This document shows positions 42,922-51,321 of a stretch of DNA of 64,000 nucleotides, in pieces. The DNA is from Xanthomonas euvesicatoria pv. euvesicatoria (GTDB lineage Bacteria; Pseudomonadota; Gammaproteobacteria; Xanthomonadales; Xanthomonadaceae). Numbering within the stretch: position 1 is the stretch's first letter; each line of letters starts with the position of its first letter. The notes under the pieces are model-generated. The model was given only the letters and a program-made list of their open reading frames with translations. It made no database searches and had not been told where the DNA came from. The position numbers and the translations under genes are program-made. The stretch is taken from contig NZ_JAJIUJ010000075.1 of NCBI RefSeq assembly GCF_020880415.1, forward strand, positions 1 through 64,000, read 5' to 3'.

Positions 42922-43623
42922 ATGACCATCCATCGCCTGCGCAGCGTGCTGTGCGCCCTAGTCCTCCTGTCCGGCCATGCGTATGCCGACGCCCTGCACA
43001 CCGCTCCGGCGGTGCCGGCGCAGGTTTCCAATGCCGCTTGGGAACAAGACATGCAACGCTTCGCAGAGAGCGACGCGCGTCAGCCGCCGCCCAAGCACGG
43101 CATCGTGTTCGTCGGCAGCTCATCGATCCGGTTCTGGGAGACATTGGCCCAGGATTTCCCGGGCAAACCGGTGATCAATCGCGGCTTCGGCGGCTCGGAA
43201 GTGCGCGACAGCACCTGGTACGCAGACCGCATCGTGATTCCATACGGGCCACGCCAGGTCGTGCTGTACGCCGGCGACAACGACCTCAACAGCGGCCGCA
43301 CACCCGAACAGGTGCGCGATGATGTGCTGGCATTCGTGGCACGTGTACGCCGCGACCTGCCCGAGGCACGCATCAGCTACCTGTCGATCAAGCCCAGCCC
43401 GTCGCGCGCGCAACTGCTGCCGGCGGTGATCCAGGCCAACCGCCTGATCAAGGACGCGCTAGCCCCGCTGCCGCGTGTGGACTTCGTCGACATCTACACC
43501 CCGATGCTCGATGCCAGCGGCAAACCGCGCGCAGAACTGTTCCGCGCCGACAGGCTGCATATGACGGCCGATGGCTACGCGATCTGGCGCAAGGTCGTGG
43601 CACCGGTATTGGAACAACGCTAG
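42922..43623 (+). CDS. Secreted SGNH/GDSL hydrolase
   Basis: A 233-residue exported esterase-type protein with signal peptide (LRSVLCALVLLSGHAYAD). SGNH blocks: nucleophile Ser in FVGSSSIRFWE, Gly in NRGFGGSEVRD, Asn in LYAGDNDLNSG and the Asp-His pair in ADRLHMTADGYAIW. The first block is GSSS rather than GDS, as in lysophospholipase-like and acetylxylan-esterase-like members. It may deacylate a cell-wall or plant polysaccharide; the substrate is not shown. It stands alone on the + strand. Confidence 0.85.
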   Translation: MTIHRLRSVLCALVLLSGHAYADALHTAPAVPAQVSNAAWEQDMQRFAESDARQPPPKHGIVFVGSSSIRFWETLAQDFPGKPVINRGFGGSEVRDSTWYADRIVIPYGPRQVVLYAGDNDLNSGRTPEQVRDDVLAFVARVRRDLPEARISYLSIKPSPSRAQLLPAVIQANRLIKDALAPLPRVDFVDIYTPMLDASGKPRAELFRADRLHMTADGYAIWRKVVAPVLEQR

Positions 43624-43634
43624 AACGCAACCGA

Positions 43635-43665
43635 GCCGATCCGGCGCGCCTGTCGCCGGATCGGC
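43635..43665. terminator. Hairpin after the SGNH hydrolase
   Basis: Perfect 12-bp stem GCCGATCCGGCG / CGCCGGATCGGC with a 7-nt loop, starting 11 nt after the stop. No T-run, but stable and well placed. Confidence 0.6.
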
Positions 43666-44040
43666 CGGCCTGCAGGGGAGGCGTTGGCTGCCGCTCCATG
43701 CCAGCGCGTTTTTTCGTGGCGGCAGCCTGCCGGCCCTGTTCCCACACACAACTGACGTAGGGGTCTGCGATTTGGGCACGTGGCGACCGCATTGGCGGTG
43801 TGGGCAAGAAATACCGGCAATGCCAAGCACCTGCAACGTCGCTAAAGGCACTGCAAACGTCCACGCGCCGGTGCACTGTTGGCACTACGTTGAGCCTTCC
43901 GGCTGCCGAGCGGTAAGTAGGGTGATCGAAGCGGTTAGCCGAGCGCGTGCAGCAGCGTTCGTCGTCTTCCTGCCGTGCCGCCTGACTGTTGAGCGGCAGC
44001 AAGGCGTCATCAGCAGGCGCCAGGACCACGAAGTGACGCC
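43666..44040. other. Intergenic region between convergent genes
   Basis: About 375 nt, less GC-rich than its surroundings, with no convincing gene. Apart from the hairpin on its left side I see no named element. Confidence 0.35.
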
Positions 44041-45312
44041 TCAGGCGACGACCACCGCTACGGACGTGCCGACGCCGGCTTGGCTCTGCAGTTCGATACG
44101 CCAGCCGAAGCGATCGCATAGCCGACGGACGATCGACAGGCCGAGCCCAGTGCCTTGCGGGCGGGTGGGGTCGGCGCGGAAGAACGGTTCGAACGCGCGG
44201 GCACGCGCCTCTTCGCTCATGCCAATGCCGGTATCGCGGACCACGATGCGGTCGTGGGTCACCTCCACCTCGATGCTGCCGGTATCGGTGTAAGCGCAGG
44301 CGTTACGCAACAGGTTGCTGAGCACCACCCGCATGACCCTGGGCGGGGCGAACATCTGCAGGCTGCGGTCGCCGACCATGCGCAACGACACCGGTTTGTC
44401 GCCAAGCAATTCGCGCGCACTTTCCAGCTCTTCGCTGGCAAGCTCGGCCACATCGAAATTTTCGCTTTGCGGGTCGATCTCGGCTTCGCGCGCCAAAATC
44501 AGGAAGGCATCGATCACCGCCTCCATATCGTGGCCGGCGCGCTGGATGCGACGCAGGCTGCGCTGCGTGCGCGCGGACAACTCGTCGTCGGCCAAGGCCA
44601 TGTCGCTGGCCACGCGGATCACCGTCAGCGGAGTGCGCAATTCATGGCTGGCATCGCGGGTGAAATTGCGTTCGCGCGCGACATGCTCGCTGACGCGCAG
44701 CCCCAGCGCATGCAGCGCGGCGGCCAGTTGGCGCGTTTCGCCCTGCAATTCGGCAGGCAGCCGCTCCGGAGCCAGTTCGTCCACATCCGGGTTGCGCGGG
44801 TCCCAATGCGAGACGCGCCGGGCCAGCCAGCTGATCGGCGAGACCAGCCGCTTGGAAACCCGATAGGTGAACCAGGACACGCCATAGATCGCCACCAACA
44901 CCACGATTGCCGGCACCACACCGAACCACAAGGTCAGATGCGCCGCACGCGAGCGCGGAAACACCAGATACAGCCGCCCCTCCGGGCGTTGATCGACATA
45001 CACCAGCGCATCGGCGGCAGCCACTTCGCTGAAACCCGGAGACAGGTTGCGCAGTGCGGCCGGTGCAGCCTCGGCGGCGGTACCGGCGGGCGAAAAATAC
45101 CCTTGGATGTTGCGTGTATTGGGCGGCCGGTTGTCCGGCACGCTCTTTTGCATCTGCCAGAAATGCACGGCCTCGTCGGCGAGCACGGTGCGCACCAGGC
45201 TGTATTTGATGACGAACGACACCAGGTACCCGGCCAGCACCAGCGCCAGGCTCGCCAGCGCGACCTGCAGCAGGAAGGCGAGACGTATTTTTCTCGGAAG
45301 CCCGTGTGGCAT
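44041..45312 (-). CDS. Sensor histidine kinase
   Basis: A 423-residue membrane kinase with transmembrane segments at about 11-33 and 127-149 and a periplasmic domain of about 90 residues. After a HAMP-like linker comes the H-box RDASHELRTPLTVIR with His223, an N-box (LSNLLRNACAYTD) and G-boxes (VRDTGIGMSEE, GTGLGLSIVRRL). Layout is that of small EnvZ/ColS-type sensors. The ATG at 45312 fits a normal N-terminus; the frame stays open to 45405. The cognate regulator lies 142 nt upstream. The signal is unknown. Confidence 0.9.
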   Translation of the reverse strand: MPHGLPRKIRLAFLLQVALASLALVLAGYLVSFVIKYSLVRTVLADEAVHFWQMQKSVPDNRPPNTRNIQGYFSPAGTAAEAAPAALRNLSPGFSEVAAADALVYVDQRPEGRLYLVFPRSRAAHLTLWFGVVPAIVVLVAIYGVSWFTYRVSKRLVSPISWLARRVSHWDPRNPDVDELAPERLPAELQGETRQLAAALHALGLRVSEHVARERNFTRDASHELRTPLTVIRVASDMALADDELSARTQRSLRRIQRAGHDMEAVIDAFLILAREAEIDPQSENFDVAELASEELESARELLGDKPVSLRMVGDRSLQMFAPPRVMRVVLSNLLRNACAYTDTGSIEVEVTHDRIVVRDTGIGMSEEARARAFEPFFRADPTRPQGTGLGLSIVRRLCDRFGWRIELQSQAGVGTSVAVVVA

Positions 45313-45454
45313 TACTGCATCCAGGGAAGAGCGCCGGAGTATAGGCAACGCTTCCGTGAGTCCTTCGTGCAACCAGCCGGCAGCACAGGAGATCGATCGG
45401 CGCATGAGCGCCTATACAGCGGCCGGCCGCCAGAACGGCGGCCGGCGCGTGACA

Positions 45455-46138
45455 TCACGCCATCGGTTGGGCGATGTCGGCGATGCGATAGCCGGCGCTC
45501 TGCACGGTGTGCAGCAGCGGACGGTCGAACGGCTTGTCGATGATCTTGCGCAGGTTGTACAGATGGCTGCGCAGGGTGTCCGAATCGGGCAAACCGTTGC
45601 CCCAGATTTCGCGCTCGATTTCCTGGCGGGTGACCACACGCGGCGATTCGCGCATCAGGATGGTCAAAAGGCGCAGGCCGATCGGCGAGAGCTGCAGCTC
45701 GGTGCCGGCACGGGTGGCGCGCATGCTCACCGGGTCCAGCACCAGGTCGGCGACCTTGAGCACTTCCGAGCCCACCTGGCGACGCTCGCGGCGGATCAGG
45801 GCACGCAGGCGCGCCTCCAGTTCCTGAATCGCAAACGGCTTGGTCAGGTAGTCATCGGCGCCAAAGCCCAGGCCGGTGAGCTTGTCGTCCAGCGTGTCGC
45901 GGGCGGTCAGCATCAACACCGGTGTGGACTTGCGTGCGTCGTTACGCAGGCGGCGACACACTTCGATGCCGTCCAGGCGTGGCAGCATGAGATCCAGCAC
46001 GACCACGTCGTAGCTGTTCTCCGCGGCAAGACGGTAGCCGTCCAGGCCGTCCTGCGCGTAGTCGACCTCGAAGCCACGGCCTTCCAGGTACTCGCCGATC
46101 ATTTCGGAGATATTGCGGTTGTCTTCGACGACCAGCAC
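45455..46138 (-). CDS. OmpR-family response regulator (5' end uncertain)
   Basis: Receiver plus winged-helix DNA-binding protein. From GTG 46138 it has 227 residues: MLVVEDNRN, acceptor Asp49 in VVVLDLMLPRLDG, LTKPF, then the OmpR effector domain (LQLSPIGLRLLTILM to HTVQSAGYRI). The N-terminus is ambiguous. The natural-looking ATG at 46166 (MRQTKE) is in another frame; removing one A from the AAA at about 46148-46150 would fuse them as MRQTKERGLVLVVEDN. A third option is a long extension to ATG 46291, overlapping tesA. Partner of the kinase at 44041. Confidence 0.82.
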   Translation of the reverse strand: MLVVEDNRNISEMIGEYLEGRGFEVDYAQDGLDGYRLAAENSYDVVVLDLMLPRLDGIEVCRRLRNDARKSTPVLMLTARDTLDDKLTGLGFGADDYLTKPFAIQELEARLRALIRRERRQVGSEVLKVADLVLDPVSMRATRAGTELQLSPIGLRLLTILMRESPRVVTRQEIEREIWGNGLPDSDTLRSHLYNLRKIIDKPFDRPLLHTVQSAGYRIADIAQPMA

Positions 46139-46257
46139 GAGGCCACGTTTCCTTGGTCTGACGCATGGACTTTCCTCGGTCTTCAGCTTTGTGAAACATG
46201 CCGGATCGACGGTGGAAAGAGCGTGAAGACCGGATAACGTTTCGTGTTCCGCGGCAT

Positions 46258-46911
46258 TTAGCGGCCGAGCAGCGGGCGCAATGCCGGCCATACCGTCTCC
46301 AGCACCTTCGGTTGCGCGGCGGCGGTGGGGTGCAGACCGTCCGCCTGCATCAGGCCGGGCTGCAGCGCGACCTTTTCCAGGAAGAACGGCACCAGCGCGG
46401 TCTTGTACTGTGTGGAGAGGTCCGCATAGGTCGCCTTGAGCCGCTCGCGGTAGGCTGGGCCGTAATTGGGCGGCACGTCGATCCCGAGCAGCAGCACCTT
46501 GGCGCCGGCGTGCTGGCTGAGCTGGATCATCTTTTCCAGGTTGCCCTTGAGCTGGGCCGGGGTCAGCCCGCGCAGCGCGTCGTTGCCGCCGAGCTCGATG
46601 ACCACCACGCCGGGGCGGTGTTTTTCCAGCAGGCCCGGCAGCCGGGTCAGCGCGCCGGAGGTGGTTTCGCCGCTGATGCTGGCATTGACGACTGCCGGTG
46701 GCGTCGCCATGTCACGCTTCAGGCGCTGGTCCAGCAAGGTCACCCAGCCGGACTGCACCGGGATGTTGTGCGCAGCGCTCAGGCTGTCGCCCACCACCAG
46801 GACCGGCGCAGTGGCGACCGGACTTCTGGCAGAGGCAATCCCCGGCGCAAGCAGGGAGAGTGTCAGCAGCCACAGGGCCAGCACGCCATATCGCAGTGTT
46901 CTTTCACGCAT
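46258..46911 (-). CDS. tesA: Multifunctional acyl-CoA thioesterase / esterase (TesA-like)
   Basis: A 217-residue periplasmic SGNH hydrolase with signal peptide (YGVLALWLLTLSLLAPGIAS). Blocks: VLVVGDSLSAAHN with nucleophile Ser43, NASISGETTSGALTR (Gly), VVIELGGNDALRG (Asn) and QADGLHPTAAAQP (Asp, His). This is the TesA/arylesterase type (thioesterase I, protease I, lysophospholipase L1). The ATG at 46911 has AGGAA upstream; ATG 46926 is an alternative. It is divergent from the ybbA-ybbP-type genes, as in E. coli. Confidence 0.9.
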   Translation of the reverse strand: MRERTLRYGVLALWLLTLSLLAPGIASARSPVATAPVLVVGDSLSAAHNIPVQSGWVTLLDQRLKRDMATPPAVVNASISGETTSGALTRLPGLLEKHRPGVVVIELGGNDALRGLTPAQLKGNLEKMIQLSQHAGAKVLLLGIDVPPNYGPAYRERLKATYADLSTQYKTALVPFFLEKVALQPGLMQADGLHPTAAAQPKVLETVWPALRPLLGR

Positions 46912-46924
46912 TCGGAGATTCCTC

Positions 46925-47635
46925 ATCGACAGTCTGGCCCCCCGCTCCAGCACCCGCACCGCCATCGACGTTCGCGAGGTCGGCAAGTCCGTCAGTGGCC
47001 CGGAGGGAACGCTCCACATCCTCGACAACGTGAGCTTGACGGTCAGTGAAGGCGACAGCATCGCCATCGTCGGCGCGTCCGGTTCCGGCAAGACCACCCT
47101 GCTCGGCCTGCTGGCCGGGCTGGACCTGCCCAGCCGCGGCAGCATCGCGCTGGCGGGCCAGGACCTGGGCCAGCTCGACGAAGAAGCGCGCGCTGCGCTG
47201 CGCGCCCGCGACGTCGGCTTCGTGTTCCAGAGTTTCCACCTGCTGCCGGCGCTGACTGCCGAAGAAAACATCGCACTGCCGCTGGAACTGGCCGGGCGCG
47301 AGGATCCGGCGCGGGTGCGCGAAGTGCTGGAGGCCGTGGGCCTGAGTGCACGTGCGCGGCATTACCCGCGCCAGCTGTCCGGTGGCGAGCAGCAACGCGT
47401 GGCGTTGGCGCGCGCCTTCGTGGCCCGCCCGCGCATCCTGTTCGCCGATGAGCCCACCGGCAGCCTCGACCAGGCCACCGGCGCGCAGATCAGCGACCTG
47501 TTGTTCGCGCTCAATGCCACCAGCGACACCACCCTGGTGCTGGTCACACACGACATGAGCCTGGCGCAGCGCTGCAGGCACATCTACCGCATCGACAGCG
47601 GCCGCCTGCACGCACAGACCGGTCCGGCGGCATGA
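46925..47635 (+). CDS. ybbA: ABC transporter ATP-binding protein (YbbA-like), apparent ATC start
   Basis: ATPase of the LolD/MacB-type family. Walker A is IVGASGSGKTTLL, the signature motif LSGGEQQRVALARAF, Walker B ILFADEPTGSLD, and the switch His follows in VLVTHD. It pairs with the FtsX-like permease that overlaps it by 4 nt. No ATG, GTG or TTG occurs where the protein should begin; the nearest upstream in-frame one is GTG at about 46809, deep inside the antisense tesA coding region. ATC at 46925 sits 7 nt after GGAG and would give a 236-residue protein of normal length. Either a non-standard start or a mutated start codon. Confidence 0.85.
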   Translation: MDSLAPRSSTRTAIDVREVGKSVSGPEGTLHILDNVSLTVSEGDSIAIVGASGSGKTTLLGLLAGLDLPSRGSIALAGQDLGQLDEEARAALRARDVGFVFQSFHLLPALTAEENIALPLELAGREDPARVREVLEAVGLSARARHYPRQLSGGEQQRVALARAFVARPRILFADEPTGSLDQATGAQISDLLFALNATSDTTLVLVTHDMSLAQRCRHIYRIDSGRLHAQTGPAA

Positions 47636-50115
47636 ACGTCGTGCGCCAAGCCGCGCGCGCCGTGCGCCGCGAATTCCTGGCCGGCGATCTGCTGACGGTG
47701 TTCGCCGCGCTGGTGCTGGGCGTGGCGGTGATGACCGCGGTGGGCACCCTGGTCGACCGGGTGACGCTCGCGCTGACCTCCAGCGCGGCCGAAGTGCTCG
47801 GCGGCGATCTGGGCGTGACCGGGCGGCAGGAGATCCCGGCCGACTTCGCCGCAGAAGCCCAGCGACGCGGCCTGCAGAGCACGCGCATGGTCAGCTTTCC
47901 CAGCGTGCTGTTCCATGGCGATGCCAGCCAGATGGCCAATATCCGCGGCGTTGGCCCCGGCTACCCGCTGCGCGGGCAGTTGCTGGTGTCCAAGGACGGC
48001 ACCGGGACGGAAGGCAGCGCCGCCAGCGCACCGCCGCCGGGCCAGGCCTATGCCGATCCGCGCCTGCTCGAAGCGCTGGGCCTGCACGTGGGCGAGCAAC
48101 TGGAATTCGGTGCCGGCCATCTGACCATCACCGGCGTGTTGCGCGCCGAGCCCGATGCCTCCGGGGAGCTGATGCAGCTCTCGCCGCCGCTGCTGGTCAA
48201 TCGCGCCGATATCGACGGCGCCGGCCTGCTCGGCCCAGGCAGCCGCGCCTCCTATCGGTTGATGTTCGCCGGCGCACCGGATGCCATCGCCGATTTGCGC
48301 GCCTGGCTCAAGCCACGCGCCAGCGAGTATCGCCTGGTGGGTATTGAAGACACCCAACGCGGCATGCGTGCGGCGTTTGATCGCGCCGGCCGCTTCCTGG
48401 CCTTGTCGGCGTTGCTGGCGGTGCTGTTGTCCGGCGTGGCCACGGCCCTGGCAGCGAACCGGTTTGCGATGCGACGCATCGACACCGTGGCGGTCTTGCG
48501 CTGCCTGGGCGCACGCCAGCGCGACATCCTGGCAATGCTGTCGCTGCAGTTGCTGCTGACGGCGATTCCGGCCTGCCTGGTCGGTATCGGGCTTGGCATG
48601 CTTGCGCAGGAAGGCCTGGTGCAGGCGCTGGGCAGCCTGATCCCGAACCGGTTGCCGCTGCCGCAGGCCACCCCTGCCCTGGCCGGTGCGGGCATCGGCC
48701 TGGTGCTGTTGCTGGGCTTCGGCCTGCCGCCGCTGCTGCGGCTGCGCAACGTGCCACCGATGCGCGTGCTCAACCGCAGCTTTGCTGCAGTGCCACCGAG
48801 TTCGTTGCTGGTGTATGGCGCCGCCCTGGCCGCCACGCTGGCGCTCACCGTCTATGCCACCGGCAACCTGGTATTGGCCGGCTGGGTGCTGGGCGGCCTG
48901 GCCGCGCTGGCACTGGTGGCGATGTTGCTGGGGCTGGGCCTGCTCGCGTTGCTGCGACCGATCCAGCACCGTCTGCGCGGTGCCTGGAAACTTGGCCTGG
49001 CCTCGCTGACACGGCGCCGCGGCTTGAGCGTGGTGCAACTGGTCGGGCTGTCGCTGTCGTTGTGCGCGCTGTTGCTGCTGGCGGTGGTCGGCCCGGGCCT
49101 GCTCGGTCAATGGCGCGACCGCCTGCCGGCCGATACGCCCAACTACTTCCTGATGAACATCCAGCCCGAACAAACCCAGCCGGTGCTGCAGACGCTGCGC
49201 GGCCTGGGGGTGAATGATGCGGCCGTGGAGCCGTTTTCCACCGGGCGCCTGGTGGCCATCAACGAAAAACCGCCGGTGCGTGGCGACCGCGACCCGGCCG
49301 ACGATGGCGACGGCGACAACCGCCCGGTGAATTTTTCCTGGCGTCACGCGTTCCCGCCGGCAAATACGCTGCTGCAGGGCAAGTTCTGGGCGGCCGACAG
49401 CACCGCGGCGGAAGCCTCGGTGGAAGAAGGCTGGGCGCAGCGCTACCAGCTCAAACTGGGCGATCGCATCACCCTGCTGCTGGGCGAACAGCAACGCACG
49501 TTCACCGTGACCAGCATCCGCAAGGCCGATTGGGATTCGTTCCGGGTCAACTTCTTCCTGCTGCTCAATCAAGGATCGGTCGGCGATGCGCCGTACAACC
49601 TGATTTCCGCCTTCCACCTGCCGCCGGGCAATGCGTCCAAGCTGGCGGCGCTGAGTCGCGACTATCCGAACATTTCGTTGCTGGATATCGATGCCATCCT
49701 GGGCCGCGTGCGCGAGGTCATCGACCAGGTGGCACAGGCGGTGCAACTGGTGATGGGCTTCAGCCTGCTGGCCGGCGTGCTGGTGTTGCTGGCCGCATTG
49801 CAGGCCACCGCGGGCGAACGCCGTTACGACAGCGCAGTGTTGCGCACCCTGGGCGCACGCCGTGGCCAGCTACGCGGTGCGGTGCTGGTGGAATTCGGCG
49901 CGCTTGGCTTGCTGGCGGCGACGCTGGCGGTGACCGCTGCGGCCGTGATCGGCGCGGTCGTGGGGAAGCAGGCGTTCGAGATGGCGTTGACACCGGATTG
50001 GCCGCGCCTGCTGCTCGGCGGCGCATTCGGGCTGGCCTTGAGTCTGTTGGCGGGTTGGTCGGGCACGCGGCGCATCCTGTCCACGCCGCCGGCATTGGCA
50101 TTGCGGAGCGAATAA
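47632..50115 (+). CDS. ybbP: FtsX-like ABC transporter permease (YbbP-like)
   Basis: An 827-residue inner-membrane permease. It has one N-terminal helix (LLTVFAALVLGVAVMTAVGT), a large periplasmic domain (to about 250), an FtsX core of three helices (about 255-375), further helices around 390-480, a second periplasmic domain and a second FtsX core at about 700-820 (LVMGFSLLAGVLVLLAALQ). This double layout is that of YbbP, not of LolC/E (about 410 residues). With the ATPase and TesA it probably handles lipids or lipid-like compounds in the envelope; function is inferred from context. Confidence 0.88.
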   Translation: MNVVRQAARAVRREFLAGDLLTVFAALVLGVAVMTAVGTLVDRVTLALTSSAAEVLGGDLGVTGRQEIPADFAAEAQRRGLQSTRMVSFPSVLFHGDASQMANIRGVGPGYPLRGQLLVSKDGTGTEGSAASAPPPGQAYADPRLLEALGLHVGEQLEFGAGHLTITGVLRAEPDASGELMQLSPPLLVNRADIDGAGLLGPGSRASYRLMFAGAPDAIADLRAWLKPRASEYRLVGIEDTQRGMRAAFDRAGRFLALSALLAVLLSGVATALAANRFAMRRIDTVAVLRCLGARQRDILAMLSLQLLLTAIPACLVGIGLGMLAQEGLVQALGSLIPNRLPLPQATPALAGAGIGLVLLLGFGLPPLLRLRNVPPMRVLNRSFAAVPPSSLLVYGAALAATLALTVYATGNLVLAGWVLGGLAALALVAMLLGLGLLALLRPIQHRLRGAWKLGLASLTRRRGLSVVQLVGLSLSLCALLLLAVVGPGLLGQWRDRLPADTPNYFLMNIQPEQTQPVLQTLRGLGVNDAAVEPFSTGRLVAINEKPPVRGDRDPADDGDGDNRPVNFSWRHAFPPANTLLQGKFWAADSTAAEASVEEGWAQRYQLKLGDRITLLLGEQQRTFTVTSIRKADWDSFRVNFFLLLNQGSVGDAPYNLISAFHLPPGNASKLAALSRDYPNISLLDIDAILGRVREVIDQVAQAVQLVMGFSLLAGVLVLLAALQATAGERRYDSAVLRTLGARRGQLRGAVLVEFGALGLLAATLAVTAAAVIGAVVGKQAFEMALTPDWPRLLLGGAFGLALSLLAGWSGTRRILSTPPALALRSE

Positions 50116-50127
50116 GCGCGGGTAAAA

Positions 50128-50159
50128 CGCGTCGCATGCGGGCAACGGCATGCGACGCG
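50128..50159. terminator. Terminator-like hairpin after ybbP
   Basis: Perfect 12-bp stem CGCGTCGCATGC / GCATGCGACGCG with an 8-nt loop, 12 nt after the stop. Confidence 0.6.
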
Positions 50160-50363
50160 CGGCCCGGTGGCTGTGCTGCAGGCCAGCTCACGGACGCTGT
50201 GGCGCGCAGCGTGAGGGGCCTTGCTCTTCTGTGAGTGCTGCATATGTCTGCAGCGCATAAGCACCTTGCAAATCGTACGTTCGCAGCGGTGGCACGACTG
50301 CCTAGAGTGGTATGTCCGGCCGCCGGCCCAGGCGGCCTTTCGTTGCCGTCGAGGTGCCACGTC

Positions 50364-51281
50364 ATGGCCAGCATCACTTCCGCAGCGCGTGTGCACACGC
50401 CGCGCGATGCGTCTTCCCCCGTGCAGAGCTCCAGCGTCAGGATCGTGCCATTCGACGCTCCGCTGGGCGCCGAAGTGATCGGGCTGGACCTTGCGCAACC
50501 GCTGGACGCCGCCACCTTCGCGCGTATCCATCGCGCGCACCTGGATTACCACGTGCTGGTGTTTCGCGATCAACGCATCACACCGGCCCAGCAGGTGGAA
50601 TTCAGCCGTCGCTTCGGGCCGCTGCAGATTCACGTGCTGCGCAACTTTCAACTGCGCGGGCACCCGGAAGTGCTGGTGGTGTCCAACATCAAGGAGAACG
50701 GCGAGCCGATCGGCCTGGGCGATGCCGGGCATTACTGGCACTCGGATCTGTCGTACAAGCAAACACCGAGCCTGGGGTCGCTGCTGCATGCGCAGGAGCT
50801 GCCCGGCGAAGGCGGCGACACCCTCTTTGCCAACCAGCACCTGGCATGGCAAACGCTGCCCGAATCGCTCAAACGCGCCGTGCAGGACCTGCGTGCCGAA
50901 CACAGTTATCTGGCCAAGTACGAGGAGTTGCGCGCCCGCAATCCGTGGCGGCCGGCACTGACGCCGGAGCAGATTGCCGAAGTGACACCGGTGCAGCACC
51001 CGGTGGTGCGCACGCATCCGGAGACGGGCCGCAAGGCGCTGTTCGTCAGCGAGCATTTCACCACGCGCATCGTCGGCTTGCCCGAGGACGAAAGCCGCGC
51101 GCTGTTGCAGAGGTTGTTCGAACACTCCACGCATGCTGGGCTGGTGTATCGGCATCGCTGGCAGCCGCACGACATGGTGTTCTGGGACAACCGTTCGGTG
51201 ATGCATCTGGCTGCAGGCACGCCGGATCATCTGCGCCGTCGGCTCAACCGCACCACCATCGAAGGCGATGCACCGTTCTGA
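50364..51281 (+). CDS. TauD/TfdA-family 2-oxoglutarate dioxygenase
   Basis: Fe(II)/2-oxoglutarate-dependent dioxygenase of 305 residues. The facial triad is His126 and Asp128 in GHYWHSDLSYK and His281 in WDNRSVMHLA; the 2-oxoglutarate-binding Arg follows in DHLRRRLNRTT. Relatives release sulfite from taurine or alkyl sulfates, or oxidise related acids. The downstream genes encode a sulfonate-type ABC importer, so it probably attacks the imported compound to free sulfur. ATG 50364 follows GAGGT. It heads a four-gene run. Confidence 0.9.
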   Translation: MASITSAARVHTPRDASSPVQSSSVRIVPFDAPLGAEVIGLDLAQPLDAATFARIHRAHLDYHVLVFRDQRITPAQQVEFSRRFGPLQIHVLRNFQLRGHPEVLVVSNIKENGEPIGLGDAGHYWHSDLSYKQTPSLGSLLHAQELPGEGGDTLFANQHLAWQTLPESLKRAVQDLRAEHSYLAKYEELRARNPWRPALTPEQIAEVTPVQHPVVRTHPETGRKALFVSEHFTTRIVGLPEDESRALLQRLFEHSTHAGLVYRHRWQPHDMVFWDNRSVMHLAAGTPDHLRRRLNRTTIEGDAPF

Positions 51282-51321
51282 GCCTGCACCTGTTCCCTCC
51301 CCTTCCCGACTGGAGCGCCGC

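Noticed and set aside
45313..45405. N-terminal extension of the histidine kinase to 45405
   Set aside because: It would put about 31 uncharged or mixed residues ahead of a normal first transmembrane segment; the ATG at 45312 fits the family better.
47584..49746. 720-codon open frame on the minus strand opposite the YbbP-like permease
   Set aside because: Its translation is Gln/His/Arg-rich low-complexity sequence without domains, as expected for the antisense of a high-GC gene.
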